Shown: positions 14,201 through 28,600, counted from the stretch's first letter. The stretch is 64,000 nucleotides of DNA from Monomorium pharaonis (GCF_013373865.1 NC_050477.1:1942763-2006762); one strand, 5' to 3'. Numbers and translations are program-made. Notes: generated by a model from the letters alone, not told the origin.

Positions 14201-15198
14201 TTTCGTGAAATAGAGTTATCGGATGTTCTACTGGATGTTCTTCGTTATGAATTCACAAATGATAAATTATTAGAAAATGTTTTGTGTTTTCTTAACAAAA
14301 AATTAAAGCGATACATTATGTTCAGCAAGTGATTCTATAAATCAATATCAAATGTAAATTAAATATTATTTAGCAATCAAGTCTCTAATGAAATTTCTGT
14401 TGAGTCTCTGAATTCTCAGCGCTATATCACGATGTCAGATGAAATTCTTAGAGAAAGCTCTGGTAACCGGCATTGTTTGGATAATTGAACGCCATTCTCA
14501 TCTACACTTAGCACACGAGCGCTCGTAAATGCATCGAAGACTCTGGTTGGGACAAACCGGCAAATTACGGAATCTCCTCTCTTAAAAGCGCTCAACTAAT
14601 ATCTCGCGTTGATTACCGCGGAGTGAAAACTAATCTAATGGTGTGGTCTCGTGATAATCCGCAGCGATGATTGTTCGCGTCTCCAAGAATATGAAATCGT
14701 TTCAACAACGAACGTATGAGTTCTATGTCTCGTTAAGCGAAAAGGCATCGCGAATTAATTGCTGCTCCGCTTCGCATAAAATGCCGCGTCCTTTATTTCA
14801 TTTCAGGATAGACGTTGATTAAACCCTTCGTGAATTAAAAGCGAAATTAACACTTCAACGCGCGAATTGCTGAGACACTTTCATCTCGCGATTCTGTAAC
14901 TAAATTTCTTATATTCTTTGCATCTAATATGTATCGCGCGAAAAAAAAAACGATAAGAATTATTTAATATTTATTTATATTTGTAAAAATACTAATAATT
15001 CAATCATTTATGTTCATGACAAGTTGTTGAATAAGAAAAATTTACATTCAAGAAACATTTAAGTATTTAATCTCTCTCTTTTCAAGTATCAACTGGATAT
15101 TATATCTTTTTGTAACAGTATACTTATACATTTTATATGTCATTGAAAATATCAAAGGCTAATTAATTATTAGATGCAAAAACATTGAATAAACTTAC
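11235..15198. other. Non-coding DNA, presumed intron of the minus-strand GPCR gene
   Basis: This lies immediately downstream (minus direction) of the splice donor at 15198. No continuation exon encoding TM2 onward was found by eye, so the next exon is either cryptic here or beyond the left edge. The GC-richer patch at 12840-13030 has no recognisable content. Confidence 0.5.
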
Positions 15199-15371
15199 CG
15201 AAGAAGCAGCAGACGAATACGATGGTATATAAAGTGATGAAGATTACTTTCATATCGGTTCTGTCGAAGATGTAATCCTCATTCAACGACACATTATAGA
15301 GCAGAGTTTCGTTGTTTATGTAACTTTCGTTGCTAATCTCGTAAGGGATCATATCCCGATCGCTGAATGCT
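15199..15371 (-). CDS. Neuropeptide GPCR exon (class A; N terminus plus TM1; trissin-receptor-like)
   Basis: A minus-strand exon bounded by a strong acceptor (pyrimidine tract ending TTCCAG at 15372) and a consensus donor (GTAAGT from 15198). It enters in phase 2 and leaves in phase 1, 173 nt. It encodes a polar extracellular stretch with three N-glycosylation sequons (NES, NET, NVS), an acidic patch, then a hydrophobic helix VIFITLYTIVFVCCFFG. The donor splits the glycine codon, so the next exon should supply N of the GN motif at the cytosolic end of TM1 in rhodopsin-family receptors. These receptors bind secreted neuropeptides at the plasma membrane and signal through G proteins. The helix and preceding FDRTD motif resemble insect trissin receptors as I remember them; the subfamily is a guess (about 0.45). 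The rest of the receptor is not visible in the window. Confidence 0.75.
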
Positions 15372-15551
15372 CTGGAACAAAAAAAGTAAAGTTATCTTTA
15401 ATGACATTAAACCCCGTTATTATAAATGTTTTAAAAAACAAATCAATTAAAGTAATCTATAATACGAAAGCATGTAGTGAATTACTCGTGCAACATTCTT
15501 TATTTTAATTAAATTAAAAATATATTTAAAAAGATTAAATAGAAGAAAAAT

Positions 15552-15603
<52 letters not shown>

Positions 15604-15669
15604 TGTTTCATGTAAATTGTCAATCTCTCCTCTCCCATTTTCTTGAGTTTCATGATTATTTTTCGCGTA
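15372..15669. other. Intronic/intergenic DNA with (CT)n microsatellite
   Basis: It contains the acceptor and pyrimidine tract of the GPCR exon at its left end and a pure CT run at 15556-15601. Nothing else is seen. Confidence 0.7.
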
Positions 15670-16869
15670 ATCACTTCGACCTAATCGCTCTTTCTGAGAC
15701 TTGGCTAAAGCCTTGTACCCCCGATAGATTTGTTCACTTATCCGGGCTATCGACTTGTGAGATTTAACAGGGGGAAAGGGAAGGGAGCGTTAGCTTGTTT
15801 GCTCGCGACATTGGGATGACTATCCTTGCCTCCACGTCTGCGCAATTTTCTGCTCAACCTGAGTATATGTTTTTGTGGATCTCTCTACCTAAAGACGCCT
15901 AAAGATCGACCTTTCTTGCTAGCGATAATCTATCACCCTCCGAAATTGGGGCACTTCTCATTGTTTCAGACCGGTTACGAAAGGCTACATCCCTCCTTTT
16001 CCGCAGCTGTTATCATTGGTGACTTTAACACCGACCTTAACCGTCTCACTTATGACTCTGACCACCTGCTTGAATTCTGCTCTAGCAACCATCTATTCAT
16101 CGTTCCCTACGATAATACTCATCATACGTCCTCTTCTCACACCCGCATTGATCACTGTTTCCTCAGTGATCAATCTCTACTCCTGTCCCAGCGTCAATTT
16201 CCTCTCTCCTTCCTCTCGATGCACAACTTGATCGAGGTCACCCTCGACCTCTTTGTTCATCATGTATCTCCTCGCACCTTTATCACGCGAGATTACTCTA
16301 GTTTCAACCCTAAGCTATTTTGTGGTTCTCCTCTCTCTTTCGATTGGTCCTTCGTCGGGCATCCTGTTACACTGGACGAAAAAACTTTTTCGCGTCTTTT
16401 CATAACCGCTCGGAATTTACTCGCCCCTCTTTACACGGTTAGGGCCAGGAGACCTCCTGCACCTTTGTCCAACCACACGCGATTGCTCATGCTGAGGCAT
16501 AACGCTCTGCGCAGAGCGTGCCACCTTCATCCTTCTCCTGCTCTTCTCAGTGCTTTTCGTTCTCTTCGTAACGAGGTTCAATATCTGATTGACGACACGA
16601 GCTGGGTATTTGGCTGGGTAAGATTGGCTGGATTCGATCACAAATCCTGCTCGTCTGTGGAGTGAGCTCAGATCTCTCGGCCTTGCTAAATCCAAGTTGT
16701 CTTCCGCTTCTGACATTTCTCTCAACGAACTCAACGTCTTTTTTACCTCAGTCTCCTCAGGCTCCTCCTTGTTTTCTAATCTTCCTTCCCCTTTCTTCTC
16801 CTCTTATACAATGTATTTATCTGCTCCCTGTTAGTTCTTAGAAGGCTTGCTTTAGAACATTTAATAAAG

Positions 16870-16872
<3 letters not shown>
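15670..16872 (+). pseudogene. Degenerate non-LTR retrotransposon (LINE) with RT deleted
   Basis: Broken frames encode the apurinic/apyrimidinic-type endonuclease of a LINE. An upstream fragment reads ALSETWLKP in one frame, then frames shift near 15750 and 15890. The frame from 15826 has motifs IIYHPP, GDFN and a later IDHCFLSD, the usual EN blocks, followed by the linker that precedes RT. After 16665 the frame shifts again and continues (ELRSLGLAKSKL) to about 16830, where sequence jumps straight to a 3' tail with AATAAA at 16861. The RT domain is absent, so an internal deletion joined endonuclease to tail. The long frame opens at TTG, not ATG, so no start is claimed. Family is Jockey/CR1-like by style only. 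It is sense-oriented opposite to the GPCR gene. Confidence 0.8.
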
Positions 16873-16965
<93 letters not shown>

Positions 16966-16984
16966 TTATCTATCTATCTATCTA
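16873..16984. repeat. (CT)n followed by (CTAT)n microsatellite
   Basis: About 74 bp of pure CT runs into about 38 bp of CTAT tetranucleotides, directly after the AATAAA of the LINE remnant. It may be the expanded 3' tail of that element. Confidence 0.95.
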
Positions 16985-18943
16985 ATCAATCATCTTATCC
17001 TTCGTTCCTGCTCGAGATAAATATCAGGGTAAAGTGTCATAAAATTTGTAGTTTATTATTTATAATTACATGGCAAGATGAGTAGTATCAAGTTATTAAA
17101 TTAAAACTTTCTTTACGTTATTTAACAAGTTGCTATGACGGATACCGGAAATATTGCAAATTAAAAGTTTGAGAAGTATATTTAAAAAATAAAATTTAAG
17201 GCAATTTACTTTTTGTATCTTATAGAAAGTTAAATTTCAAATTTTCTATTCAAAAAATAAATTTTAAAAATTTGTAATTACACTACAAAAAAATACTGAT
17301 ATGCATTAAACGTTTTATAAGTTTATATATGTATTACGTTCCATATAAACGTTCTTTAAAGAAATGCCATTATAACGTATATTCAATCATCGTTATAACG
17401 ATATCGTTACAACGTCAATTATTTTCATCCTTGCTGTACAATTTTTATGTAACGTAAAAATAAATTAAAGTACAACGAACAGTTTTTTCTTTTATATTAA
17501 ATCTTTATAATTACGCGGCAAATAAATATTGATTATGATATTCGATCAAATAATTGCGTACGTATACACAAATAAATTCGTCCAGGTGCCGAAAGAGACA
17601 AAAGTTTTATGGATTTATAGGAAAACGTTCCGAAACGAATCGGTAGATAAAATGTTTTATAGTAAACCGATAATACCTTGATGTATTTGTGATATACGTA
17701 GACGCATATCTGCGTGAATCTGCGTTTCGTGATGAATTTTACAGAATCGCAGGATTCGCACGTGGTGAACATATACGATTAATGATTTCTAATGTGAAAT
17801 TTGATATATGCCACGTGTCGCTAAAAATCCGAATTTTTTGTAGTCCAATACAAGATAAACAAGATCAAACGCTACAAATATTTTATTCGTTTACAATCAA
17901 TATCAGTAAATCAAATCAAGCTATAGATAAACATGTAAAGAGTTACTGTTCTATCGAGATAATTTTACAGATTCTATAACCAATTAAATAGTGAAGACAT
18001 ATAATATATGTAGGATTTTATCATTTTTAAATTTCGTCGATTACACATAATTAAAGTTTTAGAGTACATAAGAATTTTTAGTATATAAGAAAGTTTTAAA
18101 AAAATAAAAAAAATAAAATTTTTTTCAGAGGATGTATACATAAGATAAAACTTTATTCCCTTATTTATTGCTATTGTTTTATCTTTGAAAATATACCGTT
18201 TATGTAAGAAAATATACAATAAACTACACAATCTCTCTCTCTCTTTTTCTCTCGCACTCGCTTTCTTTCTCTACTTCGCGAGACCCAATATAATTATCAA
18301 CTTTAAACACTTTTTTATTCAGAATAAAAATTGAGCAACGTCAGAAATAATGGTGCTTCCTGTATCCGTGAAAATTTTTAAAATGTAACGACTTCGACTT
18401 CGACTTCGACTTTGTGACAGAATTTGCGAAAGAACCATATGGTACAACGCACATGCACACGAAACGCATGCTCATCAAACTCATTCTTTCCTTTTATGTA
18501 ATACGCAGCTCGACGCACGTATGCCATGTAAAAGGACGTAGAGCCAACGTTAGCGTAATTGTACTTGTTTCGTGTTTATTACGAGCTCGCATAACGCTAC
18601 GTGGTAAGCGTAACAGAGAGATACGGGCTAACAAGCTACGGTTACAAGGCAAATGCAATCGTTCACTCCTATAAGCGAGGCTCACAACGTGGATCGACCG
18701 GAAATAGGATTATCTCTTCCGAATGTTTAGAATGTATGATAGGATGTCATTGGTTAAAGTGGGCAAGTCGATAAAGGGCTGAAATCGATTGCGGCGATAG
18801 CGGGACATGCGTGTTCATCGTGCCATATTGATGTTACCGCATGATAATCGAATTACAGACGTAACGTCGACATTTTCACATACTTTCTCACTTAATGAAA
18901 TATTAAAAAATTGCACATAACTACATCGAAAAAATTTTTTGTC
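16985..18943. other. AT-rich non-coding DNA
   Basis: No gene is supported. Minor simple repeats occur, including CT at 18231-18255 and a short TTCGAC hexamer array at about 18390-18410. Open frames at 18414-18685 exist on both strands and have no family resemblance. Confidence 0.6.
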
Positions 18944-19087
18944 AAAATTTACCCTCAAAATCTGGTAATTGTGGGATAATGTATAACCTCGAGAAATTTT
19001 ACTATACTTTTAGTACATTTTACTAAAAGTTATAATAAAATTCCTCACACATTATCCCACAATTACTAAATTTTGAGGATAAATTTT
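18944..19087. mobile_element. Fold-back MITE-like element
   Basis: Outer arms of about 39 bp (18944-18982 and 19049-19087) are inverted repeats with few mismatches, built around ATTGTGGGATAATGT and its complement. Inner arms around TACTTTTAGTA extend the hairpin almost to the centre. No coding capacity. Confidence 0.65.
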
Positions 19088-19614
19088 AAGAGAAAATTCT
19101 CTCCATGTAAAATTAAAGCATTTTTTAATCGTAACATATATTATTAAATATATATATTTGAAATCAAATCATTGTAAATAAAGTGTATCGAACTCTCTAA
19201 TTTGTGAATTTTATTTTTGCGACAATCTTAGATTTTAGCATTTTTTGTTTTTCAGACACGGAATTCTTTTTACTGATTACAGAAACAAGCGCAAAAAACT
19301 ACATATCTATTCTTTTCCTATTTACTTTTTTGAATGCAACTTTTTCTCACAGCTCCGTAACAGACAATTTTAAGATACACGTGCATTAAATTATAAAAAC
19401 CTCGAGTTCTTTCTATTTCTTCAGGAAATAGAATATACAAATCATTATAAAGATACACTTGGATAATAATTAATTAGTTATATAGTACATATCGCAAACT
19501 TGCTACACAGCTTTCAAAAAACGACAGTTGGAGTCGTAAACAGTAACATACTAAATTAGTGACTTGTTTTACTAGTTTATTATATATCTTGTAAGTGCGT
19601 GTTTGTTAATTGCA

Positions 19615-19667
<53 letters not shown>

Positions 19668-22600
19668 TCTAAATACATTTTACGCTACTACCAGACAAGC
19701 ATTTATAAATAATATTTTGTGTCGTTGTCTATTAAATTCATTGAATTGAACTTTTTTTATGCATGATAAATTTCTCAAACAAAATTGACATTTTTGAGAT
19801 ACTATTATTAGATAAATCCCGGAAATATAAGCAATCGAAAAATTTCGGTATTTTCAAACATGAAGTATGAATATAATAAATAAATAATTTTTGTATAACA
19901 AGGTGTATGACAATAAAAAAAGAAAAATCAATAGAGGATTAACAAACGCAATTTGTGTTATGTATGCAAATAAAAAGATTAAAAGAATATGTGTGATTAA
20001 TAAATTTTACCGTAATCCATTCTATGTTCGACAATTTATTTCCTAAGGCTATTATTACATCTTTGCCCCATTAACAATGCAAAAGGAAAAAAAATATTTT
20101 TCGAAAAGAAAAGCGTGCACCGTCGCCATTAATAGTACCAATTACTCCAAAAAGGATTCCAGAGCTAATTCGTTCATTTATCGTCATGTATAATTCAGTT
20201 GAAAAATTAACGCTCAAGAATATATATGCACAATAAAATGTAGTTTATCAGTTGATGTCGGGAAAACTTTATTCTGATAAAAACGTCCAGCATAATTAAT
20301 CTATAAATTAAACAAACTTTTTTAAAATACAAATCTAATTCTTTTTATATAAATAAATTTTATAAATTTTATATAAAATCTTATATGTCGAAAAAATTTT
20401 ATATATTTTGTATCAGCATTATTGCGTATCATATACTCTTTACAAGTTTTTTATTGAGATTTGAAAAAAAGCTTTTCCATGCTTCTCTATTGAATATCTG
20501 CTTCAGAAATATGATGTGCAGCAAAACATCCAAAACATTCCAGCGTTTTATAGCAAGGAAAAGTCTCGGAAAGGTTCGCCCTTACTTCACAAGTAATATA
20601 TCGCAAAACGATCGCATTGCAGCTAATATTACTCGATCGAATTCTCGGAATTTCATTTAGCATCAACATTTTTTAATTGAAGCTAGAAAAAAGAATTTTA
20701 GAGCCACGATAAATCTTCAAACGCCCATCATTGCGCCTGAATGCATATCATTATAAAAGATCGTGCTTATAATAAAGCTGTTCGTTCAGCATCCGTAATG
20801 TGACGATAATATAAGGTTCTTTTCACTTTTTTCGTCCAAAGATTACATGTTATCGAGAAATACGTAATAGCGACGTGAATGTTAAACAAACGTAACGCTA
20901 AACACATTTTATGACTTAAACACAATTAAATTTAGGACCCCTCTCTAAAAAACAAGAGTATCCAGTTTGACTATTTTGGACAGTTTGGATAGTAATGATT
21001 GGAAACTTACTTAGAAACGCAGCAGGCATTGGAAACAAAGAATCAATTTTTTACGATTTTTCATTCTTTCAAAATATTTAATCGTTTTCTAGCACTAATC
21101 TTAATCGAAAAAAATGCTAATCATACATGTTTAAAAACTGTTGGGAAAACCAGTAGTGACAGATATTATGACTGTTTTATTCTGTGCGAGATAAACATAA
21201 TACAAGCTACAAGAATATAACAAGATTAAATGCAAAACCGGAATATTATTTTGCGCGACTGATATTACGATTAAAAATATGAGATTTTAATTAACGATAC
21301 AAAAGACATTTTATACCATTGTAATCTCCATCGAATAATGATTCACAACTGGTGTGTTCTAGACATTAAAAAATAAATAAATTAAGATAAAAATCTCTTT
21401 CTTCAGTGAGAGAGAATGTTTTCCGTTTAACAATTTTTTTGCGAATGCGCGGAATATTTCTGTTTGTATGCTGGATAAAAATGTAAATCTTCAATCATAA
21501 AAGCAATTATCTTCCCGTTTCACTCGCGACCGTTACAAAGTCGGCTGCGAAGCATCCGAAAGATATAACGGATATTTCGACGATAAAAAAAGTCTTTTAC
21601 CTTTGTTTAGTTAGGGAAATGTTCATTTACTCGGGAATTGAATTATTCTAATTTCCAGCACACGAGAATGCAATAAAAAGATTACAGCGTTTACCTTAAC
21701 GAGTATAGGCGATGTCGTATTCTTTTTATTCGCGCACGAATTTCAAATTATCACCCGAAAGTTGGCTCTTTATTCTTTTTTTTTTGCTTATTCCAAAGGT
21801 ATTTATCCGCTTTATAACATTAATGTTACGAATTCTTTAGCAGAGTCGTTTGCAGCGCAATTTCATGTATACATAAAATCTTTTATTAAGCATGAAAACT
21901 ATGTGCATTGTTATCAGTGTGGCTTCTAACGTTGATAGCGATCGTTACCGCGGAAACTTGCGCTCCATTTTGCACACGTTCACCATAATGTGCAGCTGTG
22001 TACGCATGTGTTGATTCTACGGTCTTAAGTACTCCAGACCTTTCAGATAAAATCTGTACCGCAAACGAAATTTCAAGAGGCCAAAAGGGTAAAAAGAGAA
22101 ATTACGCGATAAATCTACCGTGTCTTCGACGAGAACGGAATGTTACTCAATATTCGTAGCTGCGATCGGAAAACTGATGAGATTTGTGGCCGGTGCATGC
22201 TGCACGTGTTTCTCCGCGAAATATATGCGTTAGTGCGACGAAGATACCTATTTCCTTTTCCCTCGCAAAGGATTCACCTCTGAGAAAACGCGGCGGGAAC
22301 TTGCGCAAGTTGGTAACTTGCAGCATTGAGTGCTCTCTGGATTAAATTCGTGACTCCTGCGAGCTATTCGATATCCCGCCGCGAGCGATTCGGAGTTTCT
22401 TATGTCGAAAAGTGAGGCATTAAAACGATAACATTATCTACCCTTGAAATTTAATTTGTGAAAAGCCGTAAATTTCTTCAATCGCTTATAACCCAAAGTT
22501 ATTGACTTTTCGACATATACTTTTGCATATCGACACGTACTAAAGTCTTTAAATTCTCTCTAATAATTCATCTCTGAAGTAAACTCCAACATTATTAGAA

Positions 22601-25002
22601 ACTTAAATATATATTGTTATTCGGATAATTCAGTTCAATTACTTGCACAACTTTAATTCCATATTTCACTCATATCGCCGCTGATTCCCACTAAAAATGT
22701 TTGACACATATCTACAGTAATCTCGAGTAACTCAATTTAGCTTTATTACATACTTCGAAAAATTGTTTCGTGTTTCATTATTTTCATTGCAATATATCGC
22801 GTAATATTGCATTTTATTTATTTTATTATTTTTATAATCACAGCTGTAATAGCGCACGTCACGATTATATTTTATTGAAAAAAAATATTCATAATCTTTC
22901 CATCATCGCTATTACAAGGCATTATTTTATTAATTGTTTCTCATCAAATTGAACTTTTTATCAGACGCTCACGATATCCATTATAGAATGCAAGAGAGAT
23001 ACTCGAGAGAGATTTGCTTTCTCCACTTCTAGTGATTGCTTCAACCTGACGCATCTAAACAATGTGAGTCTGTTGAATCTGCCATACAATTTCAACTAAA
23101 CCACTTTCCGAATAAATTTGTTGCTTCATATATTTTGAATATATTAAATTTTGTGTTTTCGTACAAAACAATGTCTTAGTTTAAAAAAATTAAATTATTT
23201 AATAATATAATTTTTTCTAAATTTGAAACCAAATTTTTAATTAATAAAAAGATTGGAAAACATCATTATTTCTCGTAACTCTTCAATTTTTGATAATTTT
23301 ATATGGAAATTAACGAGTAAAATAATTTTGCTGAAACCTACTTAAAATTAATTAAATTAAGTAATAATTGAATAAGCTATTTATTTTCATCTCGAAAATT
23401 TAATTAGCGTAAAATCTTTATTTTCTCGTGTTTATGATTAAAAGCTTAATGTTTTATTCTTTTTGAAGAGATTTTAAATTATAAAAGATACAGTACGTAA
23501 AGAATTATTTCATTGTAATTTTTTATTTAAAAAAATGTGTTTTAATTAATAGTGTATTTAAATATTAATTTCTAATAATACAGTTTATACTTTGTTTTTA
23601 TGGGAATTATATTTCTCTGTACTTTATTTTAATGCATATACATAATAGTTAAAAAAAAAGAACAAAATGCAGGACATGTATTTCCCAACTGCGACGTAAA
23701 CAAATATCCCCAAAATACATATATGTTGATTTTTGCCTTCTATCACTGGTAAATAAGCAAATTTTATTTTTGTAAAATGTATGCGCTTTTTAATTTCAAA
23801 TATTAATTTTCCCTACTTTATCCCGTAATCAAACAGAATTAGTATTTACCAATGTAAAATTGAAAAATACGATATATTAAACATTAACGTAAAAGTAAAT
23901 TATTAATAAATTTTGGATGCATTTATCTTTAATAATATATATATTTTTTATTCGATCGTGCGTTTATATGAAATACAACTTGATAAATAAAGAAAGTTAT
24001 TGCCAATTTTTAATAATAAAATTTGACATTTATTAATAAAAATTAATTCGTTTGCTGGATAACCGAAAATCTTTTACACGCAAAATAATGAGATCTTTCG
24101 ATTGAGAAATATGTAAGATATATTAATTATTATAATAATTACAATTTTTAGCATTTCATAAAATTTCTTATAAAATAGCGAAAAACGAAGAACTTTTTCC
24201 CGAAAAGAATCGTGGATTAAATCGAAAAGCGTAAGAACTATTTGATAAAATGACCAGATGAAAAAAAAAAGTACCCTCGCGAGTAGATTGCGTTATTCTT
24301 GAACCTAAGTAGATAAAATCTACATAAACAGATTACTTCCATTGTACCTACTGACGCACGTTTCGTCCTAAGTTCGTAATATTTTATCACTATTAGAGCG
24401 GTGATGTTTTTCACACGAGTTTTGCCTAGCTTGACACGTTTCATACATCGTTGGTCTTTCTGTATCAGAGCTGTGTAGGTTAAGAATGATAACCCGTCCG
24501 CCGTTAGTGACACGGCATTAACTTTTTCTCTTTGCAGCAAAGGCTTTTGTTTCGTAACCCAATCGGTGTTCTACGTGTCACCTGACGTTTCGCCAATTAA
24601 CGTGACTTTGTCGCACCGAGTTCGATGCACTCCTTGATCAATCTGTTTGAATACTTGGAAGATTGGATTTGCTCGCTTGCATCGATTTACGCGTTTTATA
24701 TGTCGCTATTTAAAAAAAAACGTGTAATTAACATTTCCGACAGAATTGATATTTTTATTCACCATGCGAATTTATAGCTGAAAAAAAATTATTCGTGTTT
24801 ATAACGAAACGATTGTTGCTTTATTTCAATTTGGTATCGACTCTTTTCAATTTCAAGTAAATGAGCACAATACTTTTGAATCGTTTTATACAGTCTTTGC
24901 ATATTATTATCCCTCAATCGCATCAACCTTCTTATGACCGACTTGTAGTTCCAACATCCCCTATCGTTCGGAAATGTGTATCGATTTACCTTCTCCTTCC
25001 CT
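19088..25002. other. Non-coding DNA, probably intronic
   Basis: Mostly AT-rich, with a (GA)n run at 19614-19668. A less AT-rich zone at about 21930-22400 and another at 24540-24680 have no exon structure I can support. Open frames such as 20385-20660 and 24238-24540 show no family resemblance. Confidence 0.6.
19614..19668. repeat. (GA)n microsatellite
   Basis: A GA dinucleotide run with occasional AAAG interruptions. Confidence 0.9.
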
Positions 25003-25624
25003 CTCGCCACGAAAGAAACGGCATTGTCATGGAGAAGAAATAGTATTGTTATGAAAATATTGTTCCTTAATCGAATGTATTATCATAGGCAAGTAGAGAA
25101 ACAGTTCTTATTCGATTCGCGGTCGGACTACTCTCTATAGAATGAGGCAATGTGAGTTTTTTTTTCTTTTCCCGTGGGCGAGGGTGCTTGTGTGTCTATG
25201 TCACTAAATCTTACGAAGTGTTTCTATCGGAATTGGGGTCAGGAGTTATTTTCTCGGTGACAGATTGGATGTTGCGTTATCTTAAAGGTTCGTCATGGTG
25301 CTTGATCGCTTCCCTCGCCACGAAAGAAACGGCATTGTCATGGAGAAGAAATAGTATTGTTATGAAAATATTGTTCCTTAATCGAATGTATTATCATAGG
25401 CAAGTAAAGAAACAGTTCTTATTCGATTCGCGGTCGGACTACTCTCTATAGAATGAGGCGATGTGAGTTTTTTTTTCTTTTCCCGTGGGCGAGGGTGCTT
25501 GTGTGTCTATGTTACTAAATCTTACGAAGTGTTTCTATCGGAATTGAGGTCAGGAGTTATTTTCTCGGTGACAGATTGGATGTTGCGTTATCTTAAAGGT
25601 TCGTCATGGTGCTTGATCGCTTCA
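25003..25624. repeat. Tandem duplication, two copies of a 311-bp unit
   Basis: Two head-to-tail copies, 25003-25313 and 25314-25624. By eye they differ at only about four sites (for example GTAGAG/GTAAAG, GGCAATG/GGCGATG, GTCACT/GTTACT, TGGGGT/TGAGGT), so the duplication is young. The two similar open frames at 25152 and 25463 are simply this duplication; they open at GTG and have no recognisable product. Confidence 0.9.
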
Positions 25625-28600
25625 AGCGATCGTATCGTTTTAAAATGGACCACCGGACCTCAACATCGTGACAATCTTCCGATGCCCGTTTTTAGCACAA
25701 TTTTCCTCTCCTTGAGTTTCTGTAGTAAGCAATTGGAGACATAACTGTTTTTTTTTTCTTTTAAAACGTGTAAAGATAATACCTGATGTTTCTGTTTTCA
25801 AAAAAATTGTTTTATTAAATATATAATTTCTTAAAAAAATTAATTTATTATATTAAATTTTTAAAAATATATAACTGCAACAATTACGTTTGCAGAAAAC
25901 AACTTCATATGATAAAATTAAACAATTTTGCAAAATAATAGAATGTAGAATCTATTTAAAAAGTTTATTAAAAAATACGATAAACAAATTAAAAAACTAT
26001 TTTTCTTTCTATTAATTTTTTCTCTGTATTCGCTAAATAAATAACATATAACAAAAAAGAAAATTTTCGCTTTTTCAATATTAATACAAAATTTACATTT
26101 GTAAAGAATATATATATTATCCTACAATTTTGTATATTTAAAATCTATCTCTTAAAAAATACATAAATCTAATGAGTTAACATCTTTGTAAAAAAAACTC
26201 TATATTTGATAACGTATTTTCTCAAAAACAGAAATATTAGCAAACTTGCTTTCCCAAAAGACGAATTAAGCTTTTAGAAACACAATTAAAATCCTGCAGA
26301 GACTGATTCATCTTGTTTCCGGTTATATACCTCAGTGTTACGTGTAACACCCAAGCTTCCCACATGGCTACCTACGCATATCATAGGAATAATTAATACG
26401 TTGTAAAAAGTTCATATCACGTGTCCCACACGAGCAGTTGGGTAAATCAAATGTGCAAGATGGAAAATACCGTATTTAGATATATCGTATAAATATAACG
26501 TATTTAGATGTCAGAGTTTATACGGGATTAATTTGCCATAACACAAAATCAAAAGGATATAAAATATTGGAAGAGGAGATTTTTCGTTATCTCGGTAAAA
26601 ATGAAATTGCCACTTCAATAGCGATAATGAACCTGTATAATATGATTTGAAGCAGGGGCACAATATCAATGAAAAATTGATCCACTAATGCAGCGCAAGT
26701 AAGTATTTGCATGACCGACATACGTGATTATTATACAGGACGATTCCTAAGTAGGTAGAACAAATTTAAGGGGTATTTCTTAATTTATTTTATAAAAAAA
26801 GGTTTTATAAATATATATAGAAATACCAAATGTACACACACTTTATTAAAAAAAATTTTTATCTTTATCAGCTTTGATATCTTGTGCATTTTGAAAATTC
26901 TAACAAAAAATTTAAGGAAAAATTCTTTCATTTGTGCAAAAAGGAACACAATATATTCTAGAGTGCTTTGTTTTCAAAATACAAGTCAAAAAGATAAATA
27001 AAAATTTTAAGAGTGTAAAAAATGCTTAGTAGTATTTTATTCAAATAAATATGTATGTGTACACACACATACACACAGAATTTCCTACGATCATTCATTG
27101 CTATTCTAGAGTCATTGATATTCTAGCGTTTCGCTTGGTCAAGTTGTGCAAGCCGATCTCATTATGCAATCCGCTCGTCAATGTAATTTCTAAATGAATT
27201 TACAGATAATTAGTGAGTATATGACATCGCTGCGACAAACCGGAAGGACGTCCGGTTAACGTCGAATTCGATTTACTATCGCAATCGGAGTGTGAGCATT
27301 TCTGATTTGAATAAGTTAGTGCGTGGGGTAACACTTGATATCTCATATATCTTCTTTAACAACAGTCATTTTGTATAAACAGATACATTGATAATAAGTT
27401 AACGATTAATGACTTTTTAAAGCCTTTATCTTATCTTAAAGAATGTTCAGAAACAATCCCATTATCTGCTGGTATAATTGTAGTTGCTTTTAATTATTCC
27501 CTAACATTAAGTGAAAACTTGAACTTGAAACTAAATTTTTCTTAAATCTCGAGTTGACATTCATAGAAAAAAATTAGGCTCGTTATAAGCAATTTAAAAT
27601 TCTGGTTAATTCCAGAAGCTATCAAACATCCGCCGAAAGTCCTTGGTGTACCTTTTTTGTACTCTCTGTCCTCTCGCGGGATTGAGCTGTTAACTTCGTA
27701 ACTTTCTTACGGATAAAGATTCTCTACTTCTAAATTTTTAAGAGAAATGAAAAAAGTGATGCAGGAGGAAACTGATTCAAACGGGTGCAACGATGGAGAA
27801 ATCGAGTTTGGGATCGACTTATATTAATAGTCGGTCTGACAAAGGCAGTATGCTTCGATAACAATACCGATAATTGGCCATCGTCAATCGTGTTGATTTT
27901 TTCGCATGAATGCAGCATTCTTACTAAAGATAGAGAGAGATGATATCTAACAGTAAATCATTTCTCATTTATAAAAAAGATGTCCCATCACATTCAGCTA
28001 TCTACTGAGCTTATTGTGTCGCTAACTCATTTATCGAGATTTTGAAGTTGAGATTATCCCTCGAGTAAAGATTTATGTATTTTATCCGGGTATCGCGGAT
28101 TTCAGATAACAAATTCAAGAAGTCGAAAAATTGAAAATAGATTTGCAAAAAAATATATTTAGAATCAATTGCTATCAGTTAATTCTATGAACGTATTATC
28201 GTGAGGTAATAAATAAAACCTGAAAAGAGAAGTACAGAAACATTTGATTTTGACAATACATCATATTGCAGATATTTATAATATTTGTAATTAACAATTA
28301 TAATTATGACTGAATAAAAAGTGTTGCAATTATAGTGAAAGCTGATTACACTTTAATTACAATTAAGAAAACACGATTAGTTTTTCATGATTGCTTCTTT
28401 AATTGTAATTATATCTCATCCAAACAAGCAAATATTTCAGGCAAACAAATTGATCAACATTATCGATTACAATTATTCGCTGACATTACGGATACCAGTA
28501 CTTCGTGATCGATATATACCAATAAACCTAATTTCATGACTGCAGGCTACAAAACGGAGAATTTATGGCATAATAGATCTTCACTGGTTACAAATTAAGC

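Noticed and set aside
25152..25744. Two similar open frames suggesting a duplicated gene
   Set aside because: They open at GTG after a poly-T tract and are explained by the 311-bp tandem duplication; no family resemblance.
26740..26780. Sequence resembling a transposon terminus (ACAGGACGATTCCTAAG)
   Set aside because: No matching second end or coding remnant was found nearby.
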